13,041 nucleotides of DNA from Chloroflexota bacterium (GTDB lineage Bacteria > Chloroflexota > Dehalococcoidia > SHYB01), in contig JACQEE010000009.1 of NCBI GenBank assembly GCA_016200725.1, positions 1 to 13,041 of the forward strand, written 5' to 3'. The notes under the pieces are model-generated. The model had not been told where the DNA came from. It searched no databases and saw only the letters and a list, made by a program, of their open reading frames with translations. The position numbers were made by a program, and so were the translations under genes. Positions 1 through 5,278 of this stretch are shown in pieces (position 1 is the first letter of the stretch; the number at the start of each line of letters is the position of its first letter).

Positions 1-52
1 CTTCCTTTGGGATAACCACCTGATATTTAGGCGAGATAGTTACAGCAGACAT
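1..52 (-). CDS. AbrB/SpoVT-type transcriptional regulator or antitoxin, N-terminal fragment
   Basis: Reading the minus strand from the ATG at 52-50 gives MSAVTISPKYQVVIPKE before the window ends. The pattern 'hTIS.KYQVVIPKE' is the start of the swapped-hairpin AbrB/SpoVT DNA-binding fold, as in VapB/MazE-like antitoxins. A good ribosome site, AGGAG (complement of 59-63), sits 6 nt before the ATG, which supports this start. Only 17 residues are visible. If it is an antitoxin, a PIN-domain (VapC) or similar toxin gene would be expected just beyond the left edge; this is inference from family habit. Such antitoxins usually repress their own promoter, and the upstream stretch is rich in palindromes. 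It could equally be a stand-alone AbrB-like regulator. Confidence 0.75.
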   Translation of the reverse strand, partial: MSAVTISPKYQVVIPKE

Positions 53-61
53 ACCAAACTC

Positions 62-115
62 CTATCGATAGACATGTCGTAGTACGATGATAGCATCGAT
101 CTACACAACAGGCAA
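62..115 (-). promoter_or_regulatory. Promoter and tiled palindromes upstream of the AbrB-type gene
   Basis: On the minus strand a sigma70-like promoter can be read as TTGCCT (115-110), 17 nt, TATCAT (92-87). Between it and the start codon are three abutting palindromes: CTATCGATAG (62-71), GACATGTC (71-78) and TCGTAGTACGA (77-87). The last overlaps the -10 box and the first overlaps the ribosome site. This position suits autoregulation by the AbrB-type product, which is inferred. The 53-138 gap holds nothing else recognised, and no clear terminator for the preceding operon. Confidence 0.45.
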
Positions 116-138
116 TGGCGCTGGGCTTAGAAGCGGTG

Positions 139-903
139 CTATCCCTTCAAATGCTTCCGCAAGAACGTCAGCGCATCCGGCCACGCTTTGCGTGACGAGT
201 CATCGTGGTAGGACCAGCCGTCAGGGTTGAGGAAGGCGTGGCCGCCGCCTTTGTACAGGCGCAGGGCGTAGGGCACTTTGCCAGCCTTCAGGTTGGCCTC
301 TATCCTAGCGATCTTCTCAGCGGTGCCGACGGGGTCACTGTCCCCATAGATGACCATCGTAGGGCACTTGATGCGGCCTGCGCGGTCGATGGGGTGGTAC
401 GGCTTCCGCTCGTTGATGGCAGGGTAGGTCAACTGGCTCACGTAAAAGAGGACAGCGCAGGCGAGGTTCGGCTTCTCGATGGCCAGGATCATCGAGTAGG
501 TGCCGCCGGTGCAGAAGCCGATCGTGCCGACCTTGCCGCGCACGAGTCCGGCGCGCTCGAGGTGCTTGATGGCGTTGAGGTAGTCGTCGAGAATCGACGG
601 GTTGTGGATGCGGTCGACGGCGGCTTGGATAGCAGGGATGTCCTCGCGCGGCACGGGCTCGCCGGTGCGCGCGTAGTAGTCGGGCACGAAGGCGACGTAC
701 CCCTCGCGCGCCAGGTTCGCCGCGATGTCCTCGACGTGTGGCGTGAGCCCGAAGGCTTCCTGGCCGACGATCACGCCTGGCCACGGCCCTTTGCCCGCCG
801 GCTTCGCCATGAACGCCGGGACCTCGTAGCCGCTCGAATCGTACTTGACCCGCTCGAGCACGACGCCGGAGACGGTCGCGGCGCGAGGGATCACGTCGGC
901 CAA
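139..903 (-). CDS. Dienelactone hydrolase family protein
   Basis: A 254-residue alpha/beta hydrolase, the usual length for the family and cytoplasmic (no signal peptide). Visible elements in order are the QEAFGL loop with Glu49, the nucleophile elbow GFCTGG with Cys131, YGDSDP with the acid (Asp188 or Asp190), and GGGHAF with His222. A cysteine nucleophile with Asp and His is the classic dienelactone hydrolase triad, as in ClcD/TfdE enzymes that open dienelactones in chloroaromatic breakdown. Many homologues act on other esters or lactones, so the substrate is unknown. The start is a TTG (complement of 901-903) behind a GAGAGG ribosome site; a GTG at codon 4 is the alternative. It is the last gene of a three-gene minus-strand operon, 48 nt after an amidohydrolase gene, so both may serve one catabolic route. 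Confidence 0.85.
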   Translation of the reverse strand: MADVIPRAATVSGVVLERVKYDSSGYEVPAFMAKPAGKGPWPGVIVGQEAFGLTPHVEDIAANLAREGYVAFVPDYYARTGEPVPREDIPAIQAAVDRIHNPSILDDYLNAIKHLERAGLVRGKVGTIGFCTGGTYSMILAIEKPNLACAVLFYVSQLTYPAINERKPYHPIDRAGRIKCPTMVIYGDSDPVGTAEKIARIEANLKAGKVPYALRLYKGGGHAFLNPDGWSYHDDSSRKAWPDALTFLRKHLKG

Positions 904-951
904 GGCTGCCTCTCTTCCCCTTGCCCTCTCAGGGAAGGGGCACGGGTTGGG
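904..951 (-). repeat. Imperfect hairpin between amidohydrolase and dienelactone hydrolase genes
   Basis: CCCCTT (917-922) pairs with AAGGGG (935-940) and CCCT (924-927) with AGGG (931-934), leaving a bulged G923 and the loop CTC. The C/G-rich tract resembles the double-hairpin repeats at 3128 and 5218 in composition but does not align with them well enough to be called a copy. It lacks a T-run in either direction, so a terminator role is not supported. It may tune expression or mRNA stability of the downstream gene. Confidence 0.4.
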
Positions 952-2103
952 TCAGTTCAGGTTGTACACGCGGCGAGCGTTCTCGTAAACGATAAGCCGC
1001 CGCTCGCCCTCTGGGACACCTTTGAGCGACTCGTCGGCGGACCTGTGGCTGAAGGGCCACGTGGTGTCGGTGTGCGGGTAGTCGGACTCCCAGAGGATGT
1101 TCTCCACGCCGATGAGGTGTCGCGCGAAGACGCCGGCGTAGTCGTTGATGAAGGCGACATAGCACTGGCGATGGAAGTACTCGGACGGCGGCTTCTGCAG
1201 GTTCGACTTCATCCAGAAGCGGTGGCGGTTGTACGTGTGGTCGGCGCGCTCGAGGAAGTAAGGCACCCAGCCGATGCCGCCTTCCGACGAGACGCACTTC
1301 AGGCGCGGGTGCTTCTCCAGCACACCGCCCCAGATGAGCCACGAGAGGATGGTCATGTTGTCCATGGAGTTGATGGTGACGTAGACCTCGGCCTGGCCGG
1401 GCAGCGGGTTCTTGAGGAACGAGGCCTGTCCCTTGCCTGAGGAGATGTGCAGGTTGATTGGCAGGCTGAGTTGCTCGCAGGTCGACCAGACGGGGTCGTA
1501 CGACGGGTGCGCGAGCGGCTGGCAGCCGGGGATGCCTTCCGGCCAGCCCGGGATGCTTAGCGACTTGATGCCGCGCCCAGCGATGCGCTTCGCCTCGATG
1601 ACAGCCTTCTCCGGTTCCGTGAGCGGCAGCACGCCGAGGCCGATGAGCCGGTCGCCATGCGCCTGGAACTCGTCGGTGAGCCAGTCGTGATAGGCCTGGA
1701 AGGCCCAGTCGCGCAACTCAGGGTCCTTGATCTGCATAAGGTTCTCGCCGCTGATGCCTGGGACGGTGGGAAAGCCGATCTGGGTGCGGACGCCATCGAG
1801 GTCCATGTCTTTGACGCGCTCGGCGGGGTCGTAACAGCCACGGCGCATATCTTTGAAGTTCTGCGCCTTCGCTGAGTAGTCCTCGAAGCGTTTGCCAGCC
1901 ATGGCGCTCAGGCCGATGTTCGGCTTCTTCCTGTCCTCAATCATCCACACCTCGACGCCGTCCGAGCCGACGACGATTCGCGGCGCCTTGTCTTTCATTC
2001 GCGCGGGCGCGCGAGACGTCCAGACGTGCGACGGTTCGATGATGTGGTCGTCGGCGGAGATCATGTCGAGCACGGGCCACGGTTTCGTCGGGATGTTCAG
2101 CAT
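952..2103 (-). CDS. Amidohydrolase family 2 (metal-dependent hydrolase/decarboxylase-like)
   Basis: A full-length 383-residue TIM-barrel protein of the amidohydrolase-2 family (relatives include ACMSD and gamma-resorcylate decarboxylase). The N-terminal metal motif SADDHIIEP gives Asp18 and His20. INLHI supplies His219. LKCVSSEGGIGW precedes the last strand, and WESDYPHTD supplies Asp341 with His344 nearby. The family uses one divalent metal for hydrolysis or non-oxidative decarboxylation of small carboxylates, often aromatic; the substrate here cannot be told. The ATG at 2103 has an excellent AGGAGG site 5 nt upstream that overlaps the stop region of the preceding gene (11 nt gap), so translation is probably coupled. 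A truncated paralogue lies at 4213-5076 and aligns from about residue 50 of this one. Confidence 0.88.
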   Translation of the reverse strand: MLNIPTKPWPVLDMISADDHIIEPSHVWTSRAPARMKDKAPRIVVGSDGVEVWMIEDRKKPNIGLSAMAGKRFEDYSAKAQNFKDMRRGCYDPAERVKDMDLDGVRTQIGFPTVPGISGENLMQIKDPELRDWAFQAYHDWLTDEFQAHGDRLIGLGVLPLTEPEKAVIEAKRIAGRGIKSLSIPGWPEGIPGCQPLAHPSYDPVWSTCEQLSLPINLHISSGKGQASFLKNPLPGQAEVYVTINSMDNMTILSWLIWGGVLEKHPRLKCVSSEGGIGWVPYFLERADHTYNRHRFWMKSNLQKPPSEYFHRQCYVAFINDYAGVFARHLIGVENILWESDYPHTDTTWPFSHRSADESLKGVPEGERRLIVYENARRVYNLN

Positions 2104-2114
2104 CGCTTCCTCCT

Positions 2115-3122
2115 CTACCCCTGAATCTTCTTAGTTACCGACTTGCTCATGTGGCCGCCGCCCCACGGGGGGACGATGCAGGAGAAGATGCCCGCGTCGC
2201 CGCCGGCGACGATCTGCACGATGGCTTCGGGGCCTTTGACCACCTGCTTCGATACGCTAGGCGACTCCGAGGTGTACTTCTGGAGTTTGCTCAGCGAGAT
2301 GGTCGCGCGCTCGGCGAGCCACTCGGCGCCGCGGCGCTTGGGCCACTTCGCCTCGCGGAAGACGCGCACGTGTTCAGGCGACCAGGCGATGACCACCTCG
2401 CCGAGGTTTGGCCCGTAGACGGCCATGTTGTCGGCGCAGGATGCGAGCATCTCCTCGGGCTTGTTGCTGATCTGGTCGGCGAACTGCAACGGCGGGTGCA
2501 CGGCGAGGACGGTTACGGCGCTGTCGTTGGGCTTGAGGCCACGTTCGACGTGCAATGGCTCCCACGGGCTGGCATCTTCGTTCTCGGCGATGCACATGCT
2601 GTACTTGCCGCCGTGCCCGAAGGTGGACTTGTCGAGGACGCCGGGCACGCCGCCAGTGACGTTGATGATGATGAGACGTATCGCGCGGCCGATAGTGGCG
2701 TTGGCACGGAAGCCGGGACCGAAGCAGTTGACGCCGCCATTGATGCCCAGGTGCCGCGTGATCGGCCCGTTCACAATCATGAAGACGGCGGAGCCGCCAG
2801 TGCTCGCGAGGCAGCCGTGCCAGTTGAACGGCGGCTCGCACATCGCCTCGACGGCAGCGAGCACGACAGGCATGTACTCGGGCTTGCAGCCGGCCATCAC
2901 GGCGTTGATGGCGACCTTCTCGGCGGTGATCACGCGGCCACGGGTGGGTACGACGCCGATCACGTCGCTGGGGTGCTTGCCGCCGTGGGCGAGGAACTCG
3001 CGGACGCGCGCCTCGGTGGCCGGGACGACGGGGAGGCCGTCGGTCCAGCCCTTCTCGTAGTAGAACTCGATGGCGTCGGCGGTGACCTGGACGCGGTCGG
3101 ACGCTAGTTGTTCCTGTGCCAT
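2115..3122 (-). CDS. Conserved protein of unknown function, first gene of the catabolic operon
   Basis: A 335-residue soluble protein with no signal peptide. Conserved-looking blocks are GWTDGLPVVPATE near residue 30, INAVMAGCKPEYMPVVLAAV around 75-90, LGINGGVNCFGPGFRANATIGRAIR around 130-150, and KYSMCIAENEDASPWEPLHVERG around 175-195. From memory, this block pattern matches uncharacterised proteins of Chloroflexota and Actinobacteria sometimes encoded near UGSC-type thioredoxin-like (seleno)proteins; no such partner is visible here. Several cysteines sit in the blocks (in AGCKPEY, NCFGPG and SMCIAE), which makes metal or thiol chemistry possible but unproven. The ATG at 3122 has a GAGG ribosome site about 6 nt upstream. 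The gene leads the operon with the amidohydrolase and dienelactone hydrolase and has its own strong promoter, so a shared catabolic role is plausible. Confidence 0.75.
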   Translation of the reverse strand: MAQEQLASDRVQVTADAIEFYYEKGWTDGLPVVPATEARVREFLAHGGKHPSDVIGVVPTRGRVITAEKVAINAVMAGCKPEYMPVVLAAVEAMCEPPFNWHGCLASTGGSAVFMIVNGPITRHLGINGGVNCFGPGFRANATIGRAIRLIIINVTGGVPGVLDKSTFGHGGKYSMCIAENEDASPWEPLHVERGLKPNDSAVTVLAVHPPLQFADQISNKPEEMLASCADNMAVYGPNLGEVVIAWSPEHVRVFREAKWPKRRGAEWLAERATISLSKLQKYTSESPSVSKQVVKGPEAIVQIVAGGDAGIFSCIVPPWGGGHMSKSVTKKIQG

Positions 3123-3127
3123 GCCAA

Positions 3128-3180
3128 CCTCACCCTCTCTGGCTTCGCCAGAGTTCCCTCTCCATCGGAGATGGAGAGGG
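3128..3180. repeat. Double-hairpin repeat, copy A
   Basis: Two adjacent perfect stems: CTCTGGC (3137-3143) with GCCAGAG (3147-3153), loop TTC; and CCCTCTCCATC (3156-3166) with GATGGAGAGGG (3170-3180), loop GGA. The element closely matches copy B at 5218-5269. It lies in the leader of the minus-strand operon, between the predicted start near 3199 and the ATG at 3122, and its outer edge supplies that gene's GAGG ribosome site. It may be a mobile palindromic element or a conserved leader structure. Confidence 0.8.
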
Positions 3181-3205
3181 GGACGCAGGATTCCTGAATG
3201 GCGTG

Positions 3206-3234
3206 AGCATATGGCGGGCGGGAAAGAGTGTCAA
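3206..3234 (-). promoter_or_regulatory. Sigma70-type promoter of the minus-strand operon
   Basis: Minus strand: TTGACA (3234-3229, perfect -35), 17-nt spacer, TATGCT (3211-3206, 4 of 6 matches). The predicted start near 3199 gives a leader of about 77 nt holding double-hairpin copy A. Confidence 0.65.
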
Positions 3235-3255
3235 ACCATCCGTCAAACCTGACGG
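3230..3255. promoter_or_regulatory. Candidate operator between divergent promoters
   Basis: An inverted repeat CCGTCA (3240-3245), AACC, TGACGG (3250-3255) lies between the two divergent promoters. GTCAAACC is also repeated directly at 3230-3237 and 3242-3249, about one helical turn apart. The sites overlap both -35 regions, so one bound regulator could affect both directions. No regulator gene is adjacent, and binding is inferred from arrangement only. Confidence 0.4.
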
Positions 3256-3276
3256 CAAAGGAGGCTTTGCTACAAT
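3249..3276 (+). promoter_or_regulatory. Probable promoter of the MetF-like gene
   Basis: CTGACG (3249-3254, 4 of 6 matches to -35), 16-nt spacer, TACAAT (3271-3276, 5 of 6 matches to -10). It leaves a leader of roughly 20 nt before the GTG at 3302. Confidence 0.5.
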
Positions 3277-3301
3277 CGCGCCAGAATCCCAGGAGTCTTC
3301 T

Positions 3302-4186
3302 GTGGCCAAGGTGACTGACCTCTTCGCGCGCAAAGGCAGAAGGCCGCTGGTGGCCTTCGACTTTTCGCCGCCACGGTCGGGGGATGCTGGGTTCGCCGAG
3401 GCGGTGAGGGGCATTTCGCCGGACCTGTGGTGCGTGGCGTACAGCCCAGGACGCGCGGTGCGCCTCGATAGTGTGGCGACGGCGGCGATTCTGAAGCAGC
3501 GAACCGGCATTGAGGCCATCGCTAATATGGCCTGTCGCGACATGAACCGGCTGGCGCTTCAGATGCACCTGCTCGGAGCGGAGGCGCTCGGTCTTCAAAA
3601 TGTGCTGGTGCTGCGCGGCGACGACTTCGCGGGGAAGGACATCGGGCGCGTGAAGCCGGTGTACGACTACAAGCCCACCGAACTTATCCGTGACATCACA
3701 GCTATGAATGGCGGGACGGACTTCAAGGGGCAAAAACTGGCGTCGCCAACGAGCCTCTGCGCCGGGGCAAGCATCGACCCTAACCGCGATCCGGAGCACG
3801 AGGCGCGGCTGGCCGTTCGCAAGGTGGAGGCCGGCGCACAGTTCATCTTCTCGCAGGCTGTCTACGACCCGGCAGTAATGGTCAACTTCCTGGAGCGCTA
3901 TCGGGTCGCGTCTGGTCGTGCTCTTGCCTTGCCGTTCTTCTGGGGCCTCCAGGTGCTCGTGAAGGATGGCGTCTCGTTTGCCGAAGTGCCGCCGTCGATG
4001 ATTGCCGAGTTGAACGCGGGGCGCTCCGGTGTCGACATCGCAGTGGACCTCGCGCAGCGGATGCTGGCCGCGGGCTGCGATGCCCTCTACATCGTCGCGC
4101 CCATCCTCAAAGGCGGCGCGCTGGCGGCATCACCCTCATCCAGCCCGGTGCGGTCTCCGGCGCAGGCAAGCCCAGCGAACAGCTGA
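3302..4186 (+). CDS. metF: Methylenetetrahydrofolate reductase-like protein with replaced 3' end
   Basis: A MetF-family FAD TIM-barrel enzyme, which in the typical case reduces methylenetetrahydrofolate to methyltetrahydrofolate for methionine synthesis or C1 pathways. The GTG at 3302 is preferred over upstream starts because AGGAG lies 6 nt before it and a -10 box lies at 3271. Recognisable blocks are FDFSPPR (Asp20 in the place of the catalytic Glu of the usual FEFFPP), MACRDMNRLALQM, NVLVLRGDD, CAGASIDPNRD, GAQFIFSQAVYD, and DALYIVAPILKGG near the C-terminus. Homology stops at the GG encoded by 4112-4117. The last 22 residues are an alanine/serine/proline-rich tail made by reading the next gene out of frame to a TGA at 4184. 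About 15-25 native C-terminal residues seem lost. Total length is 294 residues against about 296 for E. coli MetF. The exact substrate is uncertain because of the divergence. Confidence 0.75.
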   Translation: MAKVTDLFARKGRRPLVAFDFSPPRSGDAGFAEAVRGISPDLWCVAYSPGRAVRLDSVATAAILKQRTGIEAIANMACRDMNRLALQMHLLGAEALGLQNVLVLRGDDFAGKDIGRVKPVYDYKPTELIRDITAMNGGTDFKGQKLASPTSLCAGASIDPNRDPEHEARLAVRKVEAGAQFIFSQAVYDPAVMVNFLERYRVASGRALALPFFWGLQVLVKDGVSFAEVPPSMIAELNAGRSGVDIAVDLAQRMLAAGCDALYIVAPILKGGALAASPSSSPVRSPAQASPANS

Positions 4187-4212
4187 AGAACTTCGGCTCT
4201 TACGACCGTGAT

Positions 4213-5076
4213 GTGCCGCCGGGCTCCTACGACCCGAAGGCGCGGGTGAAGGAAATCGCGGTCGACGGCGTCGAGGCCGAGGTGCTGTACCCGTCCATCG
4301 CGCTGCGCATGTTCCAGATCGCGGATATGCCGTACCAGGTCGCCTGCTTCAAGGCCTACAACTCCTGGCTGTCCGACTTCTGCAAGGTGGATCCGAACCG
4401 GTTCAAGGGCATCGGCGTGGTGCCCATCGACGACATCGAGGCAGCCGTCGGCGAGATCCACCGCTGCCGCAAGATCGGCCTCGCCGGCGTCTCGATCTCG
4501 GTGAACCCGGTCGACGAGGAGGGCTACGACAACCCGCGCTTCGAGCCGCTGTGGCGGGCGGCGCAGGACCAGGGCATGCCGGTGAGTCTCCATATTCTCA
4601 CGGAGCGGCGCAGCACACTCAAGCCCGGCATGGACTTCATCGTGCAACAGGTACTCGACCCCGGCGCCATCCAGGCTGCCTTCACGCGCATGATTTTCTC
4701 GGGCGTCTTCGATAAGTTCCCCCGCCTGAAGGTTGTCTCCGCCGAGAACGACATCGGGTGGAGCGGCTACTTCGTCGAGCGCATCGACTACCTGTTCGAG
4801 CGGCGCAAGGCTTTCCACAAGTGGGTGATCAAGCGCCAGCCCAGCGAATTCTTCCACGAGCACTGCTACCTGACGTTCATGCGCGACCGCTCGGGCATCC
4901 TCGTGCGCGGCATCGCCGGCGTGGACAACATCATGTGGTCGTCGGACTACCCGCACCTCGACAGTACCTACCCGAAGTCGCAGCAGCTCATCGAGTCGAT
5001 GATGGGCGACATCCCTGCCGCCGACCGTCGTAAGATCGTCTGCGAGAATGCGGCGAAGTTGTACGGCTTCAATTGA
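4213..5076 (+). pseudogene. Amidohydrolase family 2, N-terminally truncated (probable deletion remnant)
   Basis: A paralogue of the amidohydrolase at 952-2103. The longest start is a GTG at 4213 giving 287 residues, but family-like sequence continues upstream in the same frame to about 4123 (GGITLIQPGAV, then KPSEQLKNFGSYDRDV). That stretch aligns from about residue 50 of the full-length paralogue, so roughly the first 50 residues, including the Asp-x-His metal motif, are absent. Retained from the GTG are SLHI (His127), LKVVSAENDIGW and WSSDYPH (Asp245, His248). No ribosome site precedes the GTG. Upstream of 4123 the frame stays open but overlaps the MetF-like gene and is not family-like. Without the N-terminal ligands, activity is doubtful. 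It could be a true pseudogene or the product of a misassembly that removed the junction region. Confidence 0.7.
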
Positions 5077-5114
5077 CGCCTTAGCGTCATGCCGAGGCGT
5101 CCCCGCCTCGGCAT
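5075..5114. repeat. Tandem hairpins after the truncated amidohydrolase
   Basis: GACGC (5075-5079) pairs with GCGTC (5084-5088), then ATGCCGAGGCG (5089-5099) pairs perfectly with CGCCTCGGCAT (5104-5114) across a 4-nt loop. No T-run follows, so it is not a standard intrinsic terminator, though a stem this strong could still protect the mRNA 3' end or slow polymerase. The rest of 5115-5178 shows nothing recognisable. Confidence 0.6.
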
Positions 5115-5178
5115 CTGAGTGGGGTCTTTGCCTCGCGGTCGCCTGCAACTACACCTGTTGATTCGCGCCGTCGTTACG

Positions 5179-5208
5179 TCGACTCGCTAGGGTGGTGAGT
5201 GCTACAAT
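5179..5208 (+). promoter_or_regulatory. Possible dnaE promoter
   Basis: TACAAT (5203-5208) is a good -10 box in the same GCTACAATCG context as the MetF-like promoter. A weak -35, TCGACT (5179-5184), lies 18 nt upstream. The start would fall near 5215, just before double-hairpin copy B. Confidence 0.4.
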
Positions 5209-5217
5209 CGGCTCGCG

Positions 5218-5269
5218 CCTCACCCTCTCCGGCTTGCCGGAGGTCCCTCTCCAGCGGAGCTGGAGAGGG
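5218..5269. repeat. Double-hairpin repeat, copy B
   Basis: CTCCGGC (5227-5233) pairs with GCCGGAG (5236-5242), and CCCTCTCCAGC (5245-5255) pairs with GCTGGAGAGGG (5259-5269) around a GGA loop. Compared with copy A at 3128-3180, both stems carry paired substitutions that keep base pairing. It lies in the dnaE leader, and its purine-rich right arm runs into the ribosome site before the ATG at 5279. Confidence 0.8.
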
Positions 5270-5278
5270 AAAGAGGCG

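Noticed and set aside
205..1440. Long plus-strand open frame opposite the dienelactone hydrolase and amidohydrolase genes
   Set aside because: It is antisense to two well-recognised enzymes and has low-complexity composition typical of high-GC shadow frames.
2151..3107. Plus-strand open frame opposite the unknown 335-residue protein
   Set aside because: The minus-strand protein has the better ribosome site, promoter and conserved blocks; this frame shows no recognisable domain.
2115..3122. Selenocysteine (UGSC-type) gene in the catabolic operon
   Set aside because: No in-frame TGA with flanking family sequence and no UGSC motif was seen in or beside the unknown protein.
3116..3301. Longer N-terminus for the MetF-like gene
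   Set aside because: It would translate the double-hairpin repeat and both promoters; the GTG at 3302 has a proper ribosome site and fits family length.
5089..5114. Intrinsic terminator after the truncated amidohydrolase
   Set aside because: The 11-bp stem is perfect, but no T-run follows on either strand, so only a hairpin is claimed.
5192..5278. Longer N-terminus for DnaE
   Set aside because: It would start upstream of the -10 box and translate repeat copy B; family proteins begin close to the HLHLHTEYS motif.
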